Shown: in pieces, positions 1-6,298 of the stretch | How the letters are laid out: each line of letters starts with the position of its first letter | Numbering within the stretch: the stretch's first letter is position 1 | Assembly (NCBI GenBank): GCA_903831485.1 | Contig: CAIKXW010000148.1 | Coordinates: 1-15,587, forward strand | Direction: 5' to 3' | From: an uncultured Alphaproteobacteria bacterium | GTDB lineage: Bacteria; Pseudomonadota; Alphaproteobacteria; Caulobacterales; Hyphomonadaceae | Length of the DNA stretch: 15,587 nt | Notes under the pieces: generated by a model | The model's database searches: none | The model's input: only the letters and a program-made list of their open reading frames with translations | Told to the model about the DNA's origin: nothing | Position numbers and translations under genes: made by a program

Positions 1-146
1 CCGATCACCACAAGGATGCGTACCAGACGGTCGCGCAATTCCAGCAGGTGGTCCATCAGGGGCGCGCGGCTGGCCTCGACCTCGTCAATGACGGGCTCGG
101 GCGGCGTATCCGCTGCCTTCTTCGCTTTCTTCGACGGCTTGCTCAT
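1..146 (-). CDS. tatC: TatC, twin-arginine translocase core subunit (N-terminus only)
   Basis: The first 48 codons of the gene are present; the rest lies beyond the window. The start of the product is a Lys/Ala-rich tail followed by the sequence MDHLLELRDRLVRILVVIG, the typical TatC entry into its first membrane helix (short acidic/Leu segment, then ELRxRL). TatC is the multi-spanning inner-membrane receptor that binds twin-arginine signal peptides together with TatB. Its ATG (146-144) shares one base with the tatB stop codon (TGATG), so the two are translationally coupled and surely one operon. The N-terminal cytoplasmic extension of about 30 residues before the conserved part is rather long and rich in Lys and acidic residues. 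Confidence 0.93.
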   Translation of the reverse strand, partial: MSKPSKKAKKAADTPPEPVIDEVEASRAPLMDHLLELRDRLVRILVVI

Positions 147-916
147 CAGGCAGTGGTGTCCTGCTTGACGGGCGTGGGGGCGGGCGCGGGCGGGCGGACT
201 TCATCGTCGGGGATGATGTGGACGTGGTCGTCGTCAACGCCGTTGGCGGCTTCGCCATTTGCGGCCGTGAAGGTTCCGGGCGGGTGGCCTTCGAGGCGGA
301 AATCCTCGCCGGTGTCGTAGCCGGGATGGTCAGCCGAGAGGCCAGCATAGGGCGCGGGATCGGGGCGCGCCACGCTGACGGCGGAGGCGGCGGCCGGGTG
401 GGTCGGCGTGCGCTTGATCGGCTTTGGAAACTTGTCCGCCGAGCGGACAGTCATTGCGGGGGCGAATTCGGGTTCGGCCGTGGCGGCTGCTGCTGCGACA
501 GCGGCGACGGGTGCGGCGCTGGCGGTGACGGGCGGAGGCGTTGCCGGCGTGGTTAGCTCGGTTCCGGCGGATGGCTGGCCCGGGGATGCCAGCGCAGCGG
601 GCTTCGGCGGCTCCGGCTCTGCGAGTGCGGAGTTCACGTCGGCTTCCAACGCGCGCTTGTCTTCCTCGAAGCCGCGGCGGAGGTCGTCGATGCCGGTCAT
701 GTTCTTGAGGTCGGCGACTTCCTTGCGGAGTTCCTCCAGTTCGGCCTGGCGGCCAAGCTCGTCGAAGCCCTGTTTGAACTCGAACGCCATCGCGCGCATC
801 TTGCCGGTGAAGCGACCGAACTTGCGCATCATGAGCGGCAGGTCCTTCGGGCCGATCACGATGATCGCCACGAGAACCAGCAGGATCATTTCCTCGAAGC
901 CGACGCCTGGCATCAT
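146..916 (-). CDS. tatB: TatB, Sec-independent translocase subunit
   Basis: 256 residues. The N-terminus has one membrane helix (about residues 8-24, EEMILLVLVAIIVIGPKDLP), the Gly-Pro hinge, then an amphipathic helix (about 26-65) with charged faces: the TatB/TatA fold. The GPKDLP hinge and position between tatA and tatC make it TatB rather than TatA. From about residue 95 onward the protein is a long low-complexity Pro/Ala/Thr tail, so it is longer than a common 150-200-residue TatB. It binds folded twin-arginine substrates with TatC in the inner membrane. Two adjacent ATGs are possible starts; an AAGGAG-type ribosome site lies about 10 bases upstream of the first. It begins 65 bases after the tatA stop. 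Confidence 0.95.
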   Translation of the reverse strand: MMPGVGFEEMILLVLVAIIVIGPKDLPLMMRKFGRFTGKMRAMAFEFKQGFDELGRQAELEELRKEVADLKNMTGIDDLRRGFEEDKRALEADVNSALAEPEPPKPAALASPGQPSAGTELTTPATPPPVTASAAPVAAVAAAAATAEPEFAPAMTVRSADKFPKPIKRTPTHPAAASAVSVARPDPAPYAGLSADHPGYDTGEDFRLEGHPPGTFTAANGEAANGVDDDHVHIIPDDEVRPPAPAPTPVKQDTTA

Positions 917-981
917 GGCGATGTCGCTCCTTCCGGAGAGAAGTCAGGGGCAGCCATTTCGGCGCCTCGGGGCCTGAACGA

Positions 982-1209
982 TCAGACCTTCGACTTCTCT
1001 TTGTCCGGGGTGACGTTGATCGGTTCGTTGACCAGCGCGCCGGACGTGGTCTGGCTCGTGTCGACGTCCGGGTCCTTCATGCCCTTGCGAAAGCTTTTGA
1101 TGCCCTTCGCAAAGTCGCTCATGATTCCTGAAATCTTGCCGCGACCGCCGAAGATCAGCAGGACGACAACCAGGAAGATGATAATCTCGACAGGACCAAT
1201 GCGTCCCAT
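982..1209 (-). CDS. tatA: TatA, Sec-independent translocase pore subunit
   Basis: 75 residues from the chosen ATG at 1209. The product begins MGRIGPVEIIIFLVVVLLIF (membrane helix), followed by the FGGRGKISGIM hinge and an amphipathic helix ending in KSFRKGM, which is the TatA pattern, then a short polar tail. TatA multimers form the conducting element of the Tat pathway. The frame stays open upstream to 1296, but the ATG at 1209 is preceded by GGAG eight bases away and gives the normal family length, so the longer version (29 extra polar residues) is rejected. First gene of the tatABC set. Confidence 0.95.
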   Translation of the reverse strand: MGRIGPVEIIIFLVVVLLIFGGRGKISGIMSDFAKGIKSFRKGMKDPDVDTSQTTSGALVNEPINVTPDKEKSKV

Positions 1210-1266
1210 GGTGTCCACTCCGTTGGCCGCCGGGGCGGCTTGTTCGTCGGGCGTGATGCCCAGCTT

Positions 1267-1294
1267 TATCCCACGCCCAATTCTATCCCACGCC
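1267..1294. repeat. 11-bp direct repeat between tatA and the small upstream ORF
   Basis: TATCCCACGCC occurs at 1267-1277 and again, identically, at 1284-1294, a 17-base period. On the minus strand it reads GGCGTGGGATA twice, and the distal copy forms the last codons and TAG stop of the 38-aa ORF. It sits 58-85 bases upstream of the tatA start. It may be a slippage duplication or a paired protein-binding site; the sequence does not decide. Confidence 0.5.
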
Positions 1295-1399
1295 AAGCAG
1301 GGCCATCAGCCCCAGAACCTTGAAGGGTCCCGGCGCAAACAGGACCAGCAAGGCTGATCCCACGAGGCCGAACTGAAGACCGGGCGGTGTTTCCTGCAT
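1283..1399 (-). CDS. small hydrophobic membrane peptide, 38 aa, unknown function
   Basis: An ATG at 1399 with a good ribosome site (GAGG, seven bases upstream) opens a 38-codon frame ending in TAG at 1283-1285. The product starts MQETPPGLQF and continues as Gly/Leu/Val/Ala-rich residues with a central Pro-Gly-Pro, long enough for one membrane span or a hairpin. It lies in the 317-base gap between scpB and tatA, on the same strand as both, and so may be co-transcribed into the tat operon. I do not recognise a family. Support is the start signal, codon choice and hydrophobic character; its shortness keeps confidence moderate. Confidence 0.5.
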   Translation of the reverse strand: MQETPPGLQFGLVGSALLVLFAPGPFKVLGLMALLGVG

Positions 1400-1526
1400 C
1401 CGTTTACCTCGATGCCGGACCGCTGATCCTGCAACCCTTGTTCCGCTGTCTCACCGTAAAGTAACCCCTGCGGCGCCTTTGCGCAAACCCGGCCAGCAAG
1501 CGTTCACAGCAACGCGTTTTCGGCAG

Positions 1527-2378
1527 TCAGGGGCGGTCTTCGGCGCCTTCCAGGAAATCGGGCTGGAAATCGGCGTCTTCAAGCGGGTCCTCGCCGAGGA
1601 GTTCGCCGGTCTCGGGATCGCGCGGGGCGCCTGCAAACTCGAAGTCGCGGGGGATATCGGCGCTGAGGAGGCCTGCAGCCTTGAGGTCGTCCCTGCCCGG
1701 CAGGCTGTCGATGGCGTCGAGGCCGAAGTGGACGAGGAAGGCGTCTGTGGTTCCAAATGTCACAGGCCGGCCCGGCGTACGGCGGCGGCCACGGGGACGG
1801 ATCCAGCCGGCCTCCATCAGGATGTCGAGCGTTCCAGTCGAGACGGCGACGCCGCGGACGTCTTCGATCTCGGGGCGGGTGACGGGCTGGCAGTAGGCGA
1901 CGATGGCGAGGGTTTCGAGCGCGGCGCGCGACAGGGCGCGTGGTTGTTCGCGGGTCTCTTCGAACAGGAAGGCGAGATCGGGCGCGGTCTGGAAGCGCCA
2001 CTTGCCGGCGAGTTCGACCAGCTGGACGCCGCGCGTGGCATAGGCGGCTTTCAGCTTGAGGAGCACGTCGCCGGCTTCGACGCCCGGGGGGAGCGCTTCG
2101 GTGAGGGTGGTGGCGTCGATCGGTTCGTTGGAGGCGAAGAGGATGGCTTCGGCGCGGCGGAGGGCGTCGGCGAGGCGTTCGGGGTCGGGGCCGTGCGGGG
2201 TGGCGCTTGGGGCGGCGTCAGGCAGCCCGTCCTCGTCCTTCGGGACGCCGCTGCGCGGCTCCTCAGGATGAGGACTAGTGGGCGCCTGTTCGGCCGGAGC
2301 TTTTGTTTTGCGCTGCTTCGCCAGCTTCGCCACCGCGTCGCGCATGGCTTGCAGGTCAGGCTTCTCCTCACCGCTCAT
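1527..2378 (-). CDS. scpB: ScpB, segregation and condensation protein B
   Basis: 283 residues. ScpB joins ScpA as the kleisin-associated part of the SMC condensin complex that compacts and segregates the chromosome in the cytoplasm. The tandem winged-helix core runs from about residue 68 (ERLADALRRAEAILFASNEP) to about 230; recognisable segments include the ALETLAIVAYCQPVTRPEIE motif and the GRPVTFGTTDAFLVHFGL segment. The N-terminal 65 residues are a polar extension carrying a palindromic repeat translated in frame (residues 35-50), and the C-terminus is an acidic tail. Its ATG overlaps the scpA stop by four bases (ATGA), so translation is coupled. The N-terminal extension is absent from compact ScpBs. 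Confidence 0.95.
   Translation of the reverse strand: MSGEEKPDLQAMRDAVAKLAKQRKTKAPAEQAPTSPHPEEPRSGVPKDEDGLPDAAPSATPHGPDPERLADALRRAEAILFASNEPIDATTLTEALPPGVEAGDVLLKLKAAYATRGVQLVELAGKWRFQTAPDLAFLFEETREQPRALSRAALETLAIVAYCQPVTRPEIEDVRGVAVSTGTLDILMEAGWIRPRGRRRTPGRPVTFGTTDAFLVHFGLDAIDSLPGRDDLKAAGLLSADIPRDFEFAGAPRDPETGELLGEDPLEDADFQPDFLEGAEDRP
2229..2275. repeat. palindromic REP-like element translated inside scpB
   Basis: This 47-base block folds as three consecutive perfect hairpins on the plus strand: GTCC-TTCG-GGAC (2235-2246), GCCGC-TGC-GCGGC (2247-2259) and CCTCA-GGA-TGAGG (2261-2273). In addition the outer hexamers GTCCTC (2229-2234) and GAGGAC (2270-2275) are complementary, competing with the third hairpin. 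On the scpB strand it is translated as SPHPEEPRSGVPKDED. I recognise near-identical sequence and translation (PHPEEPRSGV) as recurring in unrelated alphaproteobacterial proteins and intergenic regions; that recollection is not checked here. Confidence 0.75.
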
Positions 2379-3196
2379 TCGGCCGCCTTCAGGTCGTTCT
2401 GCACCTTGCGGACGTAGACGTCGGCGAAGAGCTGGTCCTGGCGGATGTCGACGGCGCGGTTCTTGGTGAGCTCAAGCGCGGCGGAAAAGAAGCTGGCGAC
2501 TTCGGAGCGGCGGGGCGCGTCTTTCGAGGCTTCGTCCTCGGCGTGCATCAGCTGGATCGAGGCCCAGTCGATGAGGTCGGGCACGAGTTGCTCCAGCTTG
2601 CGGCGCGCCGAGTCGAGCGGCACGACGGGCTGGCGCGCGATGACGTGGGCGCGGAATTTCACCTTGCGCGTGTTGATGTCGCCGAACGCCTTGAGAATGT
2701 CGTGCAGCGTGCTGTTCCACAGCGGCTTGCGGATGATCTTGGCGAGCTGCGGATCGCCGCGCGCGAAGACATCGCGGCCGTCGAGATTGCCTTCGTAGAG
2801 ATCGTTGACGGCGCGGCGCATGGCGTCGAGGCGGCGCAGGCGGAAGGCGAGACGGCCGGCGAGTTCGTCGGGGTCGGTCTCGTCCTCGGCCTTGCGCTCG
2901 GACGGGAGCAGCAGTTTCGATTTGAGGAAGGCGAGCCAGGCGGCCATCAGGAGATAGTCGGCGGCGAGGTCGATCCGCTTCTCGCGGGCCTCGTGGATCC
3001 ATTTCAGGTACTGGTCGGCGAGCGCGAGGATCGAGACCTTCACGAGGTCGATCTTGTGGCGGCGCGCGAGGTCCAGCAGCAGGTGGAGCGGGCCTTCATA
3101 GCCGTCGAGGTCGACGGTGAATGCATCGCGGGCGTCGGCAGCCTCGGCGGCGGCCTGGGCCAGCATGTCCTCGTTTTCAACGGGAATGACGCTCAT
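2375..3196 (-). CDS. scpA: ScpA, segregation and condensation protein A (kleisin)
   Basis: 273 residues, normal for the family. ScpA bridges the SMC head and neck and recruits ScpB. The N-terminal kleisin segment is clear: FTVDLDGYEGPLHLLLDLAR (about 26-45), then HKIDLVKVSILALADQYL, followed by the DLAADYLLMAAWLAFLKSKL helix. The C-terminal winged helix includes EVASFFSAALELTKNRAVDI RQDQLFADVYV (about 233-263). I kept the ATG at 3196, although no clear ribosome site precedes it; an internal ATG at 3166 would still leave the kleisin part intact. Downstream it overlaps scpB by four bases. Confidence 0.95.
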   Translation of the reverse strand: MSVIPVENEDMLAQAAAEAADARDAFTVDLDGYEGPLHLLLDLARRHKIDLVKVSILALADQYLKWIHEAREKRIDLAADYLLMAAWLAFLKSKLLLPSERKAEDETDPDELAGRLAFRLRRLDAMRRAVNDLYEGNLDGRDVFARGDPQLAKIIRKPLWNSTLHDILKAFGDINTRKVKFRAHVIARQPVVPLDSARRKLEQLVPDLIDWASIQLMHAEDEASKDAPRRSEVASFFSAALELTKNRAVDIRQDQLFADVYVRKVQNDLKAAE

Positions 3197-3280
3197 GGGA
3201 TGGGACTAGACGAGGCGGGCGCGACGCACAACGGGCGACGGCGGTGTGGGTTCTCGCCGGGGGCGAGTTGAGCTGACTGC

Positions 3281-3418
3281 TCAAACCGACAGGCAGAGAC
3301 AGTCGGGGGTAGACTCGCAGTGAGGCGGAGCGGTCAGGCTTTCGGCCCTGACCAGGACCATGACCAGAAATGCGGTGGCCGCAACAGCCACAACCAGCGT
3401 GCTCAAGAGCTGTCGCAT
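3281..3418 (-). CDS. possible 45-aa exported or membrane-anchored peptide
   Basis: From the ATG at 3418 the frame encodes a short basic start, a hydrophobic stretch (LLSTLVVAVAATAFLVMVLV, residues 4-23) and a short Cys-rich end (three Cys in the last 13 residues, ending CESTPDCLCLSV). That is the layout of a signal-anchor microprotein. The ribosome site is weak (AGG 12 bases upstream), and the frame stays open upstream to a TTG at 3487. A 6-bp inverted repeat TTGAGC/GCTCAA (3268-3273/3279-3284) overlaps its stop. It lies in the 364-base gap between scpA and nagZ, where I see no other gene. No family recognised; it may be spurious. Confidence 0.35.
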   Translation of the reverse strand: MRQLLSTLVVAVAATAFLVMVLVRAESLTAPPHCESTPDCLCLSV

Positions 3419-3560
3419 CGGACGGCGACCTGCCGACGCAGGATACGATCGAACAGGCAAACCGGCAATGTGCATTGCAGGGACCAATACCGGGCTCCTC
3501 GGCCGACCGCGTGAACTTCTACCGGACCAGCATCAGCGCGCGTCGCAGGCAGTTGTCGTC

Positions 3561-4631
3561 TCAGGTTACCGCGCCCGACGGCAACACCTCAATCAACGCT
3601 TCCATCCGCGCCCTGCCCTCGGCCTTGTCGAATGGCTTCGGCTCGCGGATGGCGGCGTCCGCGATCTTGGCGCGGCGGAGGCTTTCGCTGGAAAGCTCCG
3701 GGCAGGCGTCGACGATTTCGGACATCTCTCTCAGCACCAGCTCCGGGTCGCGGAGGACCTTGCCCCAGGCGTCGAGGCCGGAGCAGTGGAGGACGACGTC
3801 GCAGCCGGCGTCCAGGGCGCGCGCTGCCCGGCTGGAAAGATCTCCGCCGAGGGCTTTCATGCCGAGGTCGTCGGTCATCAGGAGGCCGTCGAACCCGATC
3901 TCGCCGCGGATGATCGTCTCGATGATCTTCGGAGAGTGCGTGGCGGGCGTCGTCTCGTTGTCGAGGGCGGCGTAGGCGAGGTGGGCGGTCATGCCCATGG
4001 TGGCGTGGCGCACGGCGCGGAAGGGGGCGATGTCCTTTTCGACGTCAGCGCGCGAGGCGCGGACGACGGGCATGGTTTCGTGGCTGTCGACTTCGGCGCG
4101 GCCATGGCCGGGCATGTGCTTGATGACGCCGGAGACGCCGCCATCAGCGAGGCCCTTGAGGGCGGACTGCGCGAGATCAGCCACCTGCTCTGCCGTTTCA
4201 CCGAGCGCGCGGTCGCCGACGATCTTGTCCATGTTCGGGTGCAGAAGATCGCAGCAAGGCGCGCAGTCGGCGCGGATGCCCATGGGTTCGAGTTCGGCAG
4301 CCATGAGGCGGTGGTGGAGCCAGACGGCTTCGCGGCCGAGTTCCTTGTCCTGATTGTAGAGCGCCAGCCAGGTTAGCGGCGCGGGGAAGTCCGGCCATTC
4401 CGGTGGCCGCAGGCGGCGCACGCGGCCGCCTTCCTGGTCGATGAAGATAAGGGTGTTGCGGCCGGTGGCCTGGCGGATGGCTTCGGTGAGAGCTGTGACC
4501 TGCGCAGGGTTTCCGCAGGAGCGACCCATGAGGATAATGCCCCACGGGTTCGCGCTGGCGAGAAGCTTTCGCTCTCCGTCCGTCAGCGTGTGGCCGGAGA
4601 CGGATAGGATGCACGCGCGGGGAGCAGTCAT
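3561..4631 (-). CDS. nagZ: NagZ, beta-N-acetylhexosaminidase (GH3)
   Basis: 356 residues, a full single-domain GH3 NagZ. It removes N-acetylglucosamine from anhydro-muropeptides in the cytoplasm during peptidoglycan recycling. Motifs seen: FIDQEGGRVRRL (63-74, sugar-binding), KHMPGHG (171-177), the flexible loop with the Asp-His dyad DSH (182-184) that acts as acid/base in NagZ, and LLMTDDLGM (250-258), where D254 is the expected nucleophile. All key residues are present. The ATG lies 14 bases after the SPOR gene stop, so the two are probably one transcript; the ribosome site is weak. In some bacteria NagZ products feed AmpR-type beta-lactamase control, but nothing here shows that link. Confidence 0.95.
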   Translation of the reverse strand: MTAPRACILSVSGHTLTDGERKLLASANPWGIILMGRSCGNPAQVTALTEAIRQATGRNTLIFIDQEGGRVRRLRPPEWPDFPAPLTWLALYNQDKELGREAVWLHHRLMAAELEPMGIRADCAPCCDLLHPNMDKIVGDRALGETAEQVADLAQSALKGLADGGVSGVIKHMPGHGRAEVDSHETMPVVRASRADVEKDIAPFRAVRHATMGMTAHLAYAALDNETTPATHSPKIIETIIRGEIGFDGLLMTDDLGMKALGGDLSSRAARALDAGCDVVLHCSGLDAWGKVLRDPELVLREMSEIVDACPELSSESLRRAKIADAAIREPKPFDKAEGRARMEALIEVLPSGAVT

Positions 4632-4645
4632 CGAAAGGTCCGGGG

Positions 4646-5710
4646 CTATTTCAGCGCCGGATAGCAGTTGCCGCCCTTGGCCTTGAACGCCGTGCAGAAG
4701 GCAGCGGCGTCGGCTTTCGATGCGAACGATCCGACGCGCAGACGGTAGACGGTTTTGCCGTTGACGTCTGCCTGCTGGACGAACCTTTCGGCTCCGACAA
4801 GCAGTTCGGGCCAGGCCTTTGACATGCGCGCGAATTCGGCGTCGGCGGAGGCCGTGCTGGAGGTGGCGGCGATCTGGACGACATGGTCGCCATAGGCCGT
4901 GAATGCCGGGCGGTAGGCAGAGGGCGTCGTCGCGACGGGCGCTGGTGCTGGAGCGGCAGCGACGAGCTTGGCAGGCGCGGGCTTGGGCGGTTCGGCTTTC
5001 GGCGCTTCCACCTTGGCTGCGGGCGGCGTGACGGCGGCGGCCGGCGCCGGCGATTTCAGGCGCGCGGGCGGCGGCGCCGTGACCTTGGACGGCGGCGGGG
5101 CGGCGACAGCCTCGACAGGCGCGGTCGAGGCCGGACGTTCTTCCGCGAGCGAGTCGGTTGCCCCGCCATCGAGGCTGAGGGCTGGGCTGGATTCAGTCAC
5201 CGTCGCCACCGGCTCGGCGATGACGGGGGCCGCTTCGATCATGCGCGGCGGCGTCTTGAACGCGCCCGCCGTGCTGAGTTCAGGTGTTACTTCAACATCG
5301 TCCGAGGCGAGACCGTCGCTGTAGGCGGTCCACACCACGACGCCGAAGACGGCGACGATGAGCAGCGCGCCGCCAAGAAGGAGCGGGCCGCGACGGCTGT
5401 CGTCGGCGCGCGGCGGGCGCGGGCCCTCGCGCAGCGGGGCATATTCGGATGCACGGCGGCCACTCGGCGCGGCGCGGCGGTCGCTCGCCTGGTCGCGGCG
5501 ATCCGCGCTCTTCCGGCGATGGAAATCGGCGCGGCTGGCGAGGATGTCTGCCTCGTCCTCATCCACGGGCGGGAGGAAGTCGAGCTCGCGGTCATTTGCG
5601 GCGAGAGGCGGCTTGCGCTTCGCGCCAAAGACCATGCGGTCGAGATTGGGATTGTGATCAGGGTCTTCGGCCGGGCGGCCGGGGATCACCGAACGGGAAT
5701 AGCGTGTCAT
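4646..5710 (-). CDS. SPOR-domain inner-membrane protein (FtsN-like)
   Basis: 354 residues from the ATG at 5710. The layout is a cytoplasmic basic/acidic N-terminus, one membrane span (about 109-130, GPLLLGGALLIVAVFGVVVW), a long Pro/Ala/Lys periplasmic linker, and a C-terminal SPOR domain in the last 80 residues (HVVQIAATSSTASADAEFAR ... YRLRVGSFASKADAAAFC). SPOR domains bind denuded septal glycan, so a division-site role is likely. The domain holds two Cys near its end (AAFC and GGNC), as in several SPOR folds. The frame extends to a TTG at 5755; I prefer the ATG, though neither start has a good ribosome site, and a further ATG at 5635 is possible. Placed directly upstream of nagZ, as in many alphaproteobacteria. 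Confidence 0.9.
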   Translation of the reverse strand: MTRYSRSVIPGRPAEDPDHNPNLDRMVFGAKRKPPLAANDRELDFLPPVDEDEADILASRADFHRRKSADRRDQASDRRAAPSGRRASEYAPLREGPRPPRADDSRRGPLLLGGALLIVAVFGVVVWTAYSDGLASDDVEVTPELSTAGAFKTPPRMIEAAPVIAEPVATVTESSPALSLDGGATDSLAEERPASTAPVEAVAAPPPSKVTAPPPARLKSPAPAAAVTPPAAKVEAPKAEPPKPAPAKLVAAAPAPAPVATTPSAYRPAFTAYGDHVVQIAATSSTASADAEFARMSKAWPELLVGAERFVQQADVNGKTVYRLRVGSFASKADAAAFCTAFKAKGGNCYPALK

Positions 5711-5783
5711 GGCCGGGACCGGGTTGTTCAACCGGCGGACGTGCAGGGCCGCCAAGGCCGGAACCCTGCCGGACGAGGCTTAA

Positions 5784-5816
5784 GGAACCGCAAAGTTCCC
5801 GGCCGATTCCGGCCGG
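5784..5816. other. two adjacent small hairpins downstream of the receiver gene
   Basis: CCGGCC (5799-5804) pairs with GGCCGG (5811-5816), and GGAAC (5784-5788) pairs with GTTCC (5795-5799). They sit just beyond the receiver-domain stop and before the SPOR start on the minus strand. There is no clear T-run after either stem, so this may be a weak or factor-assisted terminator rather than a standard intrinsic one. Confidence 0.3.
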
Positions 5817-5817
5817 C

Positions 5818-6156
5818 TCAGGACGGCAGCGCGCCGATCAGGTCACGCGCGCTCAACGGTTTCGACAGGATGGCGCGGACGCCTACGCCGCCGAACCGGC
5901 TCTGCAGGAAATCCGGGCACTCGCTTGAAACAACAAGGACTTCCCGCCTGTTGACGACATTGCGGCGAACCCAGTTGAAGACGTCCACCCCATCCAGCCC
6001 GGGCAGCTGGTAGTCGAGCAGCAGCGCGCCATGGGTGGGGGCGCGGAAAAACAGGATGGCCTCGAAGCCATCGCGCGCCGTGTCGACGCTCCAGCCATTT
6101 GCCTGGAGCATCGTCCCCTTCACCTCGGCGGCGCGGGCATTGTCTTCGACGACCAG
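5818..6156 (-). CDS. stand-alone response-regulator receiver domain; start uncertain, possibly frameshifted
   Basis: A single receiver domain with no output domain. The acidic pocket (LVVEDN), phospho-acceptor Asp (LLLDYQLPGLDG), the Ser switch (LVVSSE) and the conserved Lys (ILSKPLS) are all encoded. However, the first canonical start in this frame is GTG at 6123, which would cut off the first strand and acidic pocket. Coding similarity continues in frame to at least the CTG at 6156 and the frame is closed by TAG at 6174-6172. An ATG at 6178 opens a neighbouring frame; loss of one base around 6158-6166 would fuse it to the domain (MLELSLALVVEDN). So this is either a CTG-started gene, a recent frameshift, or a sequencing error. 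It probably acts in phosphorelay signalling if expressed. It occupies the place where argS is often found. Confidence 0.7.
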   Translation of the reverse strand: MVVEDNARAAEVKGTMLQANGWSVDTARDGFEAILFFRAPTHGALLLDYQLPGLDGVDVFNWVRRNVVNRREVLVVSSECPDFLQSRFGGVGVRAILSKPLSARDLIGALPS

Positions 6157-6228
6157 GGCTAAGCGATAACTCTAGCATCGCCGAATGTCTGGACCAGTCC
6201 GGGAATCAGAAACCGCTCGCTCCGAACC

Positions 6229-6250
6229 GCGCGGCGGAAAATCGCCGCGC
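6229..6250. other. strong 8-bp hairpin between hydrolase and receiver genes
   Basis: GCGCGGCG (6229-6236) and CGCCGCGC (6243-6250) form a perfect stem around a six-base loop GAAAAT. It lies 49 bases past the serine hydrolase stop and 50 bases before the 6178 ATG on the minus strand. No T-run follows on either strand, so it is not a textbook intrinsic terminator; mRNA 3'-end protection or attenuation are alternatives. Confidence 0.4.
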
Positions 6251-6298
6251 CGCATGTTCGCACTGCCCACTCATGGGCCGGGGTACCAGCACGCGAGC

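Noticed and set aside
2229..2275. tRNA or other structured RNA gene, because of the cloverleaf-like fold
   Set aside because: Stems of 4-5 bp, no anticodon arm of proper size, no T-loop consensus; it fits a palindromic repeat element better.
1479..2417. 312-codon plus-strand frame opposite scpB
   Set aside because: Shadow of scpB produced by high GC at third positions; no family features, while scpB is certain.
2303..3271. 322-codon plus-strand frame opposite scpA
   Set aside because: Antisense shadow of scpA with typical Gly/Glu/Val/Arg make-up and no start signal.
3360..4376. 338-codon plus-strand frame opposite nagZ
   Set aside because: nagZ on the minus strand has all catalytic motifs; the plus frame is a compositional mirror.
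5784..5816. standard intrinsic terminator for the receiver gene
   Set aside because: Stems are short and no T-run follows on the minus strand, so it is listed only as hairpins.
4883..6013. 376-codon plus-strand frame rich in Arg and Gly
   Set aside because: Covers the Pro/Ala linker of the SPOR protein in antisense and crosses two real genes; no plausible product.
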